Source: Chromera velia (taxonomy: Eukaryota; Sar; Chromeraceae). From it: a stretch of 19,361 nt of DNA. Shown here piece after piece: positions 1-10,700 of the stretch (position 1 is the stretch's first letter; every line of letters begins with the position of its first letter). The notes beneath the pieces were generated by a model, which saw only the letters and a program-made list of their open reading frames with translations, was not told the origin of the DNA and did no database searches. The translations under genes were made by a program, and so were the position numbers. Where the stretch lies: NCBI GenBank assembly GCA_018398765.1, contig JAHBMJ010000412.1, positions 3,931-23,291 on the forward strand. The letters are read 5' to 3'.

Positions 1-1230
1 GGGGGAAGGGGGACGGCAGTTCCGCCGGGACAGAGGGCAGTCTTCGTATTTGTGGCTGCACTTCTATGCGTGTCTCTGTGTCTGTCTGAGTGGTGGGAAG
101 AAGCGTGCGTTAAATAAAGAGTTGCGTGCTTGTTTGCATATGCTTTGGATTCTGTTTTCACACACACCCTTTCGTTTCGTTCCCATCTCCTTTGATTGAG
201 TGCAAAGTTCTCGTTGCATGCATGGGTGTCTGTCTGTCTGCCTGTTATCTTTCCTTATTTCCGCACAAAGACGGTTTCCCCCAGGTCCTTATACCTGTGG
301 GCAGTCGCACACATATACAGTCATTCTTTCCATCTGGGCGGTGGGGCAAAAGAAGAGATCCAACAAGAAGAGAGGGGCTGGTCCGTTTCTGCTATTGTCT
401 TCGTCAAGGAAAAACGATAAAGGGAACCCCAGAAGAAGAAAAGAAGAGAGAAAGGGAACCCCAGAAAAAATAAAAAAAAGAAAATACTACTGCTGCTGGC
501 GGTTGGGGGGGCCTGGCTGCTGCTGCTGCCTCGTAAACGAAAGGAGAAGAAAAGAAACGAACACGTCCAGATGGAAAGAATGTGGAAGTGCAAAGACGCA
601 AGCCTGCACTGGGCAAGGAAGGGCCGCAGGGTACGCTTAAGGCCTGGAGCTCTGGTACCAATCCACTGAGAGAGCGCGCCAAAAGAAGAAAGAAAAAAAC
701 AGAAGAGAATGAAGAAGGAGAAAAAGGGAAAGAAAAGACGATATAGTCTGTCTGGGGCGGATTGCACGAGCATGCATGTTTGTGTTCTTTAATTCGGTCT
801 TGACTCGGGCCAGTGCAGACTGAGTCGCTGCGGCCTCTCACTTGACCTCCGTTTGCCCGATCCTCTCCCCCCTGATTGTGTGCACAAGTCTGCCCGTTCT
901 TCAGCTCTCACTGCATGGATGGAGGCTTGGAAGTGGAAGACGGTGCATGCATGAGTCCGATGGACGGATCGACCTATCCGTGGAGGCAGAGAAACACACA
1001 CACACATGCAGAGACAGGGGCGGGATCTTGTGGTGAGAGGTCGAACTACACAGTGACTGTTGCGCCGTTTTTGTGTCTTTATCCCTAGTCGACCCATGCT
1101 CGATCAGCCTGAGGACTGTCTCTCTATTTGTGATGGACCTTAATCCAGACCTTGATGGTCGATCGGTTGGTAGAACTGTCTTTCGTTTTGTTCTTTTGAC
1201 CATTTTTGCGCATGTGGATGTCACTAAGGG
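1..1230. other. Left flank without a supportable gene
   Basis: No open frame here looks like real protein on either strand. The longer ones are translations of purine-rich and pyrimidine-rich low-complexity DNA, especially 330-770. Small repeats are visible: a 13-bp direct repeat (GGGAACCCCAGAA) at 422-434 and 454-466, a short CA tract near 993-1006, and TGCATGCA motifs at 215-222 and 944-951. The stretch could be untranslated or intergenic DNA of a neighbouring gene outside the window. I see no terminator, RNA gene or clear promoter. Confidence 0.5.
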
Positions 1231-1495
1231 TAATACATGTAACCTCCCTGAACCTAACTACCACTTAAAAGTTGAAGCCGCATTTTTGGATAAGCTTGAA
1301 AGTCCGCGTCGTACGTGCAGATCATATGATCGTTTAGGGTGTCTTGAAAGCTGAAGCCGCATATCTGGACGGTGTCTTGATCGTTTGCACCACAGGCGTG
1401 GACGGTCTCTTAAAAAAAGATGCCGCATATACAGATCATCTTGATTAAATTTTTTCAAGTAGTACTTAGGTTTAGGGAGGTTATACATGTAACGT
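1231..1495. mobile_element. MITE-like element with imperfect terminal inverted repeats
   Basis: The left arm (about 1231-1269) and the reverse complement of the right arm (about 1452-1490) align along about 40 bases with a few mismatches and a 2-base gap. The shared core reads ACATGT, then AACCTCCCT, AACCTAA and TAC.ACTT.AAA. The interior is about 180 bp and has no credible gene. It carries GCCGCAT at 1277, 1356 and 1422, each in a similar context (GAAGCCGCAT or GATGCCGCAT), and a perfect 12-bp palindrome GATCATATGATC at 1320-1331. A short non-autonomous DNA transposon is the simplest reading. I could not identify a clear target-site duplication, so the exact ends and the family are open. Confidence 0.55.
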
Positions 1496-1830
1496 AATAT
1501 AACCTAGATCAATAATTGAATTCAAGATTTGAATATATGCCATCTAAAAAAAAAAATATAGCATTAATGTTAATCATGTTAATGTTACTATTATGTTAGC
1601 CATGTTTTTAGTTTATTTAAAAAACCTCCAACACTGCACTGATAAGTCTGGTACAGTTTGATACTGAGATTGATAGTTTATTATGCATGAATGTTTTTGC
1701 TTCTGTCTAGCTTGTGACTGCATATAACTGTATTATGATATTTTTCCAGATATTTTTTTATAACTTGAATAGTTTTACTTTTACAGTATTTTTTAATCTA
1801 GCTCAGATAGTAGCTCTTTACTAATAGTTG
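1496..1830. other. AT-rich spacer
   Basis: This stretch lies between the small inverted-repeat element and the larger transposon. It is very AT-rich with A and T runs and no open frame of note. I see no RNA gene or recognisable regulatory site in it. Confidence 0.5.
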
Positions 1831-1840
1831 ACTTTTAATT
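1831..1840. repeat. Target-site duplication, left copy
   Basis: ACTTTTAATT directly abuts the left inverted-repeat terminus AGTGACCATG at 1841. The identical 10 bases directly abut the right terminus at 3547-3556. Exact flanking by a perfect direct repeat is the footprint of transposon insertion. Confidence 0.8.
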
Positions 1841-1890
1841 AGTGACCATGTTTGATTTGATTATATTATATTTGATTTGATTTGATTTAA
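1841..1890 (+). repeat. Left terminal inverted repeat
   Basis: The first 22 bases are identical to the reverse complement of the right end. The arm then continues with TTTGATTT units and an AAGCTT, giving lower but recognisable similarity to the other arm. Confidence 0.75.
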
Positions 1891-2218
1891 GCTTCAACCT
1901 CAAATATTTGATATGTGAGGTAAGATTTGAGGTTAACCTCTTAGGGTTCCTCACTGAGTCACTGACTTACTGTCACTCTGATCATTTTTCTCATGACAAT
2001 AGTTATCAGAACATTTCTGATGTGTGTTTCAAAAATTTAAAAAAATATACATAAAATTATAACTTATCAGTTCCGTAAAAAAAATATGCCTATGTGGCAA
2101 TGTATATACACTAGTCACTGAGACTCACTCTAGTACTAATAGAGATTAAGAACATAAAATTAATAGATTTGAAATTGCATATGACTTTTTGTTGATATGA
2201 TAAAGTTAGAGCACGTAC

Positions 2219-2980
2219 CATCCGCAAGACGTCCCCTTCTTTCACCTGAGTGTTGAACTTGGCTACTGTGGTGTACAGAAAGTCCGTCATACAACGGCGA
2301 ATAGGCTGGTTCAGCCAATCTCCATTCTGCTGCGCTTCTGCATAGAGCGCCGTTGCAGTACGGTAACCTTTCTCTTTTTTCTCAGTACCTGCCTCGACTG
2401 CCACCCCCCTACTGCCCCCGCCTTCTGCCCCCCCTCCACTGCTCTCGCCAACTGCCCCCTCTCTATTGCCCTCGCCAACTGCCCCTTCTTTCTGCCCCCT
2501 GCCTAGAGCCTGCGCTGCTTGTTTTTGCAGCATTTCGTGGACAGAAGGGCCTGCATGGGTAGGGCCTTTTGGGAGATCCTTTTGTTTGCTTTTGGCTTTG
2601 GGTTTGGTGGTGGGTGTCTGGGCGGGAGGGGCTTTGGAAACGGGAACCAACGGACATTTTCTTGCAGCAGTAGCTTGAGAAAGCCCCATCATGATGGCAC
2701 TGAAACGCTGCCAAGAATGCAAAGAAACAGCACCCGACTGACCCATCCCCCCCCTGTATCCCTGAACAAGCGGGTTGGGTGCTGAAAGAGCAGCTGCTGA
2801 CTGCTGTTCTGACTGCGTTGTCTGGGTAGAAGAAACCGTACTGGGATTGAAACCAAACTTTGCTTGGCATACAAGGGGGGGTACCTGAACCCCCCGAATG
2901 ACGGCACCTGTGGGGGGTGCTGACGGAGCCTCCTCCGTCTCCCTCTCTCCCTCATCTTCTTCCGTCCGACATTTATAGGG
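2219..2980 (-). CDS. Gene fragment or partial exon carried in the transposon
   Basis: This is an open minus-strand frame of 254 codons, between an in-frame TAA just above 2980 and a consensus splice donor at 2219/2218 (ATG then GTACGT). It has no initiating Met near its upstream end. The first in-frame ATG is at 2746, starting MGQSGAVSL. In order, the frame shows a Glu-rich start, a Ser/Thr/Gln-rich part, a Lys/Pro-rich stretch (KPKAKSKQK), Gly/Glu repeats containing EGAVGE twice, and a compact C-terminal segment with YRTATALYAEAQQ and RRCMTDFLYTTVAKF. The last segment looks like ordinary folded protein cut off at an exon end. I do not recognise the family. It may be a captured host exon, the degenerate remains of a transposon gene, or a live exon whose partners I cannot see. 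Its GC content contrasts strongly with the AT-rich transposon arms. Confidence 0.4.
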
Positions 2981-2997
2981 TTATAGGCGTCCGACAT
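2963..2997. repeat. 10-bp direct repeat at the edge of the GC-rich cargo
   Basis: CGTCCGACAT occurs at 2963-2972 and again at 2988-2997, separated by 15 bases that themselves contain a near-duplicate (TTATAGG twice). It sits where the coding-like frame ends, so it could mark a capture or rearrangement junction. That interpretation is inference. Confidence 0.5.
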
Positions 2998-3496
2998 CTG
3001 TGTGTAAGGATATGAGAGGCAACTTATGGACGTGCTGATTGAAGAGCATCGTATGAGTTGCCGACCAGCGCGTACCTATATCGAGAACCGGCTTGTTCGC
3101 TAGCAGGTCGAAGCGAACCTGCTACGCCTGATAGACACCTAATTCTTGCGAACTGCATACAGTGCATGCCGTAAAAGATGTTCTAGCACCAGAAAAATTA
3201 ACACAGCTGTTCGGAAAAACATTCAGCTGATCGGTTTACCTCTGCATGAAATAAAAAGGGGTGAAACGTCAATTTCAGTACAGCTCAAAACGTTTTTTTT
3301 TTGAGAGCAAACCATCAAGATTTAGGTTTTTTCATTTGAATCAGCATGCGTGACGGATTAGTACTTGCAAAAGTTTTTTCGGAACCTTCATATTTGAGGT
3401 TGAAAGTCATATTGATCAAGTATTTGATCGTATTTGATAGGTCTTTAAACACTAGGTCCTCCCTGACTGGTCAGACTGGATATTTGATTTAAGCTT

Positions 3497-3546
3497 AAGC
3501 CCTACCTCAAATCAAATTAAATCAAATCAAATCAAACATGGTCACT
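3497..3546 (-). repeat. Right terminal inverted repeat
   Basis: Read on the minus strand from 3546, it opens with the same 22 bases as the left arm, then TTTGATTT units and an AAGCTT. The inner boundary is approximate because similarity fades gradually. Confidence 0.75.
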
Positions 3547-3556
3547 ACTTTTAATT
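3547..3556. repeat. Target-site duplication, right copy
   Basis: ACTTTTAATT follows immediately after the right terminus GGTCACT and is identical to the ten bases before the left terminus. This gives the element a defined insertion point. Confidence 0.8.
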
Positions 3557-4783
3557 ATTCACCATTATTCAATAAATTGCAATCTCTTTTAATTATTGTT
3601 TTATTGATCCTAAATTAGATTCTAGACTGTATGCTAGACTGTATGTGATGAAAAAAATTCAAAAAATAAAGAATATGGTACGTCTCTATAATTATCTAGG
3701 TACTAATTATGTATGTTCAATGTACATGTCTGTATCAATTGAAAGAACTTAATTGATGGCGATAATGAACGAATGAATAATTCAAATACAGTGACAACAA
3801 AACGAATAACTTTGAAAGCAAAAATTATCTAACCTCAGTGAACCTTTAAACATTTTTAAAAATTGATGACCTCAACTTACGCAGCAAGTTAGTACGCTTC
3901 ATTCAGTCAATTGAAAGTTTCATAAAAAATATTTGGGTGACTGAAAAAGGCACGTGGCATACTAAACATATGAAACAAATTAATTCAAATAAAGATGACA
4001 AATCTTCAAGTAAAAACTGAAAATGCAATGTTAAGAGAGACAATTAGACTCTCATCGACTCACAGACGGACCTGAGACGGTGTAGATAGTCTTGCCAAAA
4101 ACTTGATTGACAAAATAATCGCTTACCCGATCACTTTGCAACAGCCATCAATCATTTCTGAAAGCAGTTTTGTCTAGAGTTTTGTAAGCCAAATTGTGAC
4201 GACAAACTTACAAGCACGCACGAGCAAACAAATCGACATAAGATGGATGCAATGCGACACGTTCTATCGAGTGTATCTTTCCGCTTGCGAAGTCAGATTC
4301 ATTGACAACAAAATGTTCTTTTGGATTTTGGATTTGGGACGGAGCCGTTTGCACGAGGCTAAAGGAGGGAGAGTAAAGTGGAGGAACGCAAAGAATTCGA
4401 AAGAGGTGAAAGAGAATGAGACGAACACAAAGACGAAAGGAAGTTTGGCAGATCATTCCACCAGCTTTTCTGCTCATCTGAAAGGGTGTCAATCGAAGGA
4501 AAAACGCCGGTATTCTTCCGCTGTCGTGCACTTATTTCTCGCGTCCGTCCCCTTGCTTTAACTCTGATCGATCGCCACCTCTCTGGACGTCCATTCTCTC
4601 ACTCAAGCATGTACACATGCACATCTCTACTGTCGAACTTCTCGCTTCGATCTTGTCATCGACGTCTGTCACCTGTCGATTTGTTTTCCGCTCTGTTTTG
4701 CCTCCTTTTCTTCCCCCCTCCCTCACTCCTTTCTTCTTCTCTTCATTGTGAATACCCCCTCATGAATTCCCTCATTCAAAGTT
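3557..4783. other. AT-rich spacer, then 3' flank of the large membrane-protein gene
   Basis: Positions 3557 to about 4190 are AT-rich with no open frame worth reporting. From about 4200 the composition rises toward the genic average. The plus-strand open frames here (4196-4561 and 4486-5064) are Ser/Leu/Pro low-complexity translations, and the second is antisense to the C-terminus of the large gene. The segment next to 4784 is probably that gene's 3' untranslated region, but I cannot point to a polyadenylation site. Confidence 0.4.
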
Positions 4784-7700
4784 TTAGACCATGTCCCATT
4801 CCACACGGCCACACAGACACACATCACCCAAACAGGAACGAGACGGAAGAGAAGCCCCAGCCGTCTCGCCTCCTCTGTGTGGCAATAATCCCAACTCCAG
4901 GTGAGAGTGCCCCACCACTCCCGCAACACACCGCTCACCCCCAGTTTGTGTGCGGAACTTCTCTGAAGCTCGCAATGACAGAGGAACTGTCTCAAAGAAA
5001 GGCTGAAGACGGGTTCCTGCGGAGGAGGAACAACGGAATGCAGTTCTGGGTAAGCGTGCGGTGAGCGGAAGCGATTCCCGTGAACGACACGAGAGCGGCA
5101 CAGCGTTGGAAGGGGAGGGAGGAGAAGGACACTCTGCAATTGCGCTGCCATCGACGTGGACTCTGCTTCCCTCGTTTTCGCTTTCGTCCTTGGCTGCTTT
5201 TGAAACTTCGTCGGCAGGCCAAGGAATGGACTCTGCTGAGCGGTGAGTGAGAAGCTGCATGTCTCTTCTGTTGGGTGAGTTAGACAAGGGCGGCAGGTCG
5301 TCTTGCATTGCCCGTTCATGATGCACACTGAAAGTCTTTTGCACATCTAGTTCTCGAGACGGGCTGCGTTGCGGTGAAATCTCTGCCTCGTGGGAAAGAA
5401 GGAATGGCGTTTTCATTCCAAAGAAAGGATTGTCAATGGCTTGGGTAGGTGCAGTGCGAAGGGAAGCACATAGAGGGCCTCCTCGCTCTCCCTCTCTCCC
5501 TTCCTTTTCCCCCTCTTCAAATGAAACGCCCGACGATTTCGTGACCCCAGGGGGATCATCAGCGTCTGCATGGTCAGTCAAGTCGGGCCCTTCTCTGAGG
5601 GCAGGGGAAGAAGGGAGAGAACAGGCCATCTGTAGGTCGGGATTTAAGTCATTCGGGCCGACTGCTTCAGACGGTCTCCATTGGAAAGACAAAGGAATTC
5701 GAGCTTCTCTGTCCCGCTGCCCTGTTGTCAGGGCGCTATCTCCTGGGGTTGCAAGGGGAACCTCCAGAGCTTGCAGGCCTTTGCCGAGAATTGGTATGGA
5801 AACAAAAGACAGAGGATCTGCCCTCCTTCGCATCCTTTGGTTTCTGCTGTTTCGTCGTTTTTTCGATTTTCTGTCCTTATTCTCCCCCTGTTTCTTTGCA
5901 CTGTCACTTCTTTCCTTCTTTTCCTCAATCACCGCCCTGTGGGACAAAGCAGGTCTCGTCGAGAGGGGGCGGGAGTCACTTTCCCACGGCGCGTCTTCCC
6001 CCGATTTGACCCTTCGCTCTAGCTCCTCAGCCCAGTGACGCAGGGCACTTGGAAGGGGATCTGTGTCCGGAGGGGTGCGGCCTCTCTCTCCTTCTGCTGT
6101 CAGACAAGACTCTTCAACCCCCCCGCTGTCCACAACTGACGCTGATTGTCCACAGCAACCCGTGCAACAGCCCCCTAACCAGGCATACGAGAATGCACCA
6201 CCAAAAAGGCCATTTTTCTGGCTCCCTGTATCTGCTTTGTCCTCCTCTCGGGCTTCGTTTTGACTCTCTAAATCTCTGCAGGAGAGTCTGGATTCGCATG
6301 AAGAACTCTTCTCTGAATCTGTCTGGGAGGGGGACAGCCAGGTGGCACTGTCAGTCGTAACGTTCCTCCGTTCACTTGACGCCGCTGCGTTCGGCGGGGG
6401 ACATCGAAACAGAAGGGGACGGCCATCGAATGACGCTGCTGCCTGGCTGGCAGAGAGAAGTGCTCGGGCAACTTCTGGGCCTGTAGGGCGCACTTCATCA
6501 AGTGTTGTTTCTACCGCAACTCCGGCTGAGTCTTTTTTGCCTTTTTGAGAAGGGGCATAGTTCTCAACAGATAGTGCGGAGAGGGAGACAGTGACCATAC
6601 TGGTTTTATCGTCTGTCTCCAAACTTCGCCTCTTCTCCTCGTCTTCCTCTGTATGACATCGCCCCATTTGTGCTTCTTTGTAACTCTCTCTCTTTGCAAC
6701 AGAGAGCTTCTGCACGACTGTCTGCAGGATATTTGCATCAACCTCAAAGTGGGGGGGGCAGCAACGTCGAAAGATTCCCTTCCCCTCTGTCTCTTCTGGC
6801 CTCCCTCTCCCGTCAGTCCCCAAACGCCCCTCCTTGCGCTCTCTCTCTTGTTCGGGGGTGAAGTTGCAGCGCAAGGCGAGTGTATCAGAGGAGGGAGAGG
6901 CGTACGGAAAAGGGACATGGGGGTCGGACCCGGCAACCAAGAGGGCATCGAGGGAGAGGAAGACTTTATCCGCTTTTGGGTCAGCAGTGCCTTTACCTAA
7001 AGTTGAGTGGTCAGAGTAGGAAGGGGGGGGGTTGGAAGGCACAGCAGAAGAAGGGGACAGTGGGAGAGAAAAGGAAGGGGGGCGCCCGTGCGCGCCAATG
7101 TGAATCAACCTTCCCCCGTTGTGAGCTCTCTCAGCTGCTGTGCGGGGGAGATCCGCTTTTCTTTCTTCCTCCTCGTCTTCTCCTTCATCTTCACAGTTTC
7201 CTTCTCGGGGAATTCCGTTCTCCCACCTTCTTCCTTCTGCGCTGCTGCGGCTCTGCAGGGAAACAACGCTTACCTTGTCGGACGTTTGGCTCATTCGTTC
7301 GCTTTCTGGAGACGGGAACGGAGAGAGACGCGAGCGGCGGATCGGCCCAGAAAACGAAAACGGGTACAAGAGAGGGCGTGGAGGCACTGCTGCTCGTGTT
7401 GCACTATCGTTTTCTCCTGGTGATTGAATCGGAAGAGGAGCTGGGCTGAAAGGGACCCCCGACGCCTGCTGCTCTGTCTGCATCTCGGGCTCTGTAGCCC
7501 CACCCACAGACGGGCACCTGGAGGGAAACAGAGACAACATATCAGCGTAGCACAGAGGGGCTGGGGGAGGGCCTGAGTTGGCCGTCCTCTCGCTGATCGG
7601 AAAGTGTTCGCGCCAGCTGCTTCTTCGACGAAAAATCGTCCCACAATTCCCTCTGCTGACACTTCCCTCTTCTATAACCTCCTCCTCTCCTTCTCCTTCT

Positions 7701-10700
7701 CCCTCTCCCTCCCCGTCTCCGTCTAAACAGGCATTGCCTCGAAATTTTTGGGAAGGATGAGATGATGTGCTGCGAGAACGGTATGAAGATAGGGCAGGCT
7801 GCTCGTCCTCCTCCTCATATTCAAGACAAGGGGGCGGCAAAGGAGCAAAACTAACGACGCGGCCCCCCGGGTTCTCTTCCAGCTCTCTAACCAGACCACC
7901 TGCTCCCATGAAGGAAGAGGGACTCTCTCTTGCTTGAGGGCTTCCCCAGTGGTCGGAGGACCGGAAGGTGGACGCAAGAGAGGAATGCGTGAGGAGACGG
8001 TTGTCTTCGTGCCTTACTGCTTGAACCTGATCCATCCTGACTGGATGAATACGTGGGGGGCCGAGATGGCGGTCGTTCTGTTCAATGATCTCATGCCTCA
8101 ATGGGAGTTTGCAGACTGAGGGCTGGTCTGGCACAAGCTCACGAACACAGTCAGAAGGGGCGATCCAGTGTCGCACTGTTTCAAGACCATTCGAATCCAT
8201 ACTGCGGGAACTTTGTGCACCAGAAGAGACTGGCTGTCTCCCTCCCTCCTGCACTTTGTCAGACTTCTCGCTGGGACTCTTACTACTGAAAGGCGGAGAA
8301 CCAGGAGGTCGTTGCTTGGGGGCAAAAAGGGTTTCCCCATGCGAAGGTGGAGGAACTGAAGAGAGGTGATCCCCTTCCGCATCTTTTCGAGAGTCTCGGA
8401 GACGAGACTTCTCCAAGGGCTGGGGGGGATGTTTCTGCGTGGGTAGAAGACCCACAGACCCTTCTGTGAAAGTCCTGTCCCCCCCGCTTTGATTGTCTGG
8501 AACAGACTTTCCAAAGGAACCCGCCACAAGGATTTGAGTCTTCTGCCTTTGGTCCATGTGACTGCACTCTTCTTTCGAGTCTTCCCTCTTCCGTCCTTTC
8601 TCTTTCTCCTTATGACTGCTGCTACTGTGCCCTGTATAGTCTGGAAGGGGGGGAAGGTCTGAAGGCCAACGGAAGTCTCTCTCTGCCTGCCTGTGTGTCT
8701 GCCACTGAGAGAGATTGGCTTCTGAGGAGCATCGCTTTGGAAGTGAAGACAATTCGCGGGTGGGAATGAGGACGCGTGAGCGCAGCGAGAGGGAAGGGAT
8801 CGAATTGGGAGGGGTCAGACCACTCCGGAGAGAAACGTGATATACCTTCTCAGGAGTCTGTTTGTCAAGAAGAGAGGAAGACTTGGTTTGCGAGACCGTT
8901 TTGGGTTGGTCCTCTTCAACTGAAGGTTTTTTCGCTTTTTCTTTCACCTTCTGGGAGAGAGAATGAGCATCTGTCTGATCGAGTGGCCCCCCAAGCCACG
9001 TGGGAGACGTCGGAAGGTCGCTGGGGGGTTGGGCTGGGGGCGGGGGGGAGGCAAGGGACGGAAAGGGAAAGGCCCCACCCGCACGAGCGGAATGACGCCT
9101 CCGGGTTGCTGCAACGGCGTCTCTGAGATGTCGAGGGGGGCCTCTCTTTGTGTTGCGATCAGGATCATGGGAGGGGAGTCGGGAGTCGTTAGTGCCTTGA
9201 CTGAGAAGATGAGGAACGGAAGAGGGAAGCCTCTCGTTCTGAGAGGACGACAAATTATTTGGACTTTTGATAATCTCGGTTTCCTTCTCAGGAGAGAAAA
9301 AGTGACCTCCATTTTCAGTCAAAGAGTGAGGATTGCTATGCAGTATTCCTTCCTTCTTTGGAAGAGAGTTGGGGAATTCGTCTACCAGTTCAACTTTCTT
9401 ACTCGTTTCATTTCTTTCAGAAACGGTCTTTCTTTCCCCTCCTTCCCCTCCCTCCTCCTCGCTTTGCGCTACACCGATAAGCCCCTCTTCCATGCACTTT
9501 CCCTGATCTTGAATTTGTACTACCCCCATCTCTGTCTTCGTCTCCCTCTCCTCTGCACACACGCCCATGTGGAGGGTGACCTGTCCGATCCCCCCCTGTA
9601 TTATTCCCTGGTCTGAACTACCTCGGCCTTCCTCTGTTTTCAATTTGCTCTTTTCGTCTATCTTCTCATTAGCATCTATGGCTGATTCGAGAAGGGAGAT
9701 TTTCGAGTGGCACAGACGCAGAAAAAGGAGAGCGCACAGAGAAAGGACAGAGAGAAGGACAGACAGCAACAAAAACAAACAGAAGAGGTGCGACAGAACC
9801 AAACGGGGCGAGAATGCGGTAAAACTGTTCTGGTTGTTACCAGAGAAAGAGAGTATGCTTCTGTTTTCCGCTGCGGTGCCGTTTGAGAACGAGGAGGAGG
9901 GGTGTTCAAGTCTCGAATGGAGTGTAAGTAAAACAAAAGGAATCAGAGATGCTGTGAGAATTCCAGACGCTGTAATCAGGATCAGACACGGCGGCAGGAT
10001 TCTTTCTTCTCCTTCTTCCCTTTGAACGCTCAGATACTTTTCCGTGATCCAATTGGAGTGACTGTCTCTGCCGGGGTGAGAAGAACCGGAGAGCTCTATT
10101 TCGTCTTTTCCCTCCTGTGCTTCCTCTTCCTCTTCACCAGCCCCCTCTCTGATCAAACTCGAGACTGTGCTTTCTGAAGTGCCCAACAGGCTCATCACTC
10201 GAGTTGCTGCCCCTGCTGCAACCCCACAGACACAGAGAATGCCGACTGTCGCCATTGTCAGAAGAGGAAAAAGCCCGACGACTCTACTGCGTTCATTATG
10301 TCTGCTCAAATCACCAGAAGACGACATTCCTAAATTGTCATCGCCGTCCTTTCCCTTTCCCAGGGGTGTGTCACCTACACCACCAAACACCCAAGCAACA
10401 ACAAACCAGCACAGGGCCTGCAGGACCTCCCAGCCCAAGGCTGATCGAATCGCCTGCCCAACAAAAAGAAAGGGGGCCTGTCTGTTACCGTAACGATATG
10501 CCCTTTTCTCTCCTCCGTGCCGCTCCGCAGGCCGGACCCTTTTCTCTTGCGTTACCCCAACATTTCTGCATTCAGAGAAGAGACAGAAAGAATAGTTTAC
10601 AGTAATTTCACGACACGTCTGGCTGAAAGAAATTTGCGATACGTAAGGCTCTGCTGTGTTCAGAAGAAAAACGAGAGGGCGTCTGCCCCCTTGGGTGAAA

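Larger units (their letters stand above)
1841..3546. mobile_element. Non-autonomous TIR transposon, Mutator-like by TSD length, with gene-like cargo
   Basis: The element starts AGTGACCATGTTTGATTTGATT (1841-1862) and ends with the exact reverse complement (3525-3546), so the termini match for 22 bases. Similarity continues imperfectly for about 30-50 more bases, with TTTGATTT motifs and an AAGCTT in both arms. A perfect 10-bp direct repeat flanks it. Duplications of 8-11 bp are known for the Mutator/MuDR superfamily, hAT gives 8 and CACTA 2-3, so Mutator-like is the best fit. No transposase is visible, so it would depend on an enzyme supplied from elsewhere. The arms are AT-rich, while roughly 2220-3130 is GC-rich and contains a long minus-strand open frame, as if host sequence had been captured. 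GAGGTTAACCTC (about 1928-1939) is a perfect internal palindrome. The element boundaries are seen directly; the family is inferred. Confidence 0.75.

Noticed and set aside
321-841. Minus-strand open frames of about 150 codons near the left end
   Set aside because: They translate a purine-rich low-complexity stretch into Phe/Ser runs, with no hydrophobic pattern of a real membrane protein and no supporting exons.
1258-1488. 76-codon minus-strand open frame inside the MITE-like element
   Set aside because: It spans the inverted arms and internal repeats of the element, so its openness is most simply a by-product of the repeat.
3095-3125. Hairpin AGCAGGT...ACCTGCT resembling a tRNA T-arm
   Set aside because: The loop is eight bases and the matching acceptor, D and anticodon stems are absent, so it is not a tRNA.
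4486-5064. Plus-strand open frame of 192 codons
   Set aside because: It is Ser/Leu/Pro low complexity over the 3' flank, and its second half is antisense to the C-terminus of the giant gene, whose 1900-codon frame is far stronger.
4723-5346. Minus-strand 207-codon alternative C-terminus overlapping the giant gene
   Set aside because: It lies in another frame of the same strand, is Cys/Arg-rich without a clear splice site leading into it, and can be explained as a shadow.
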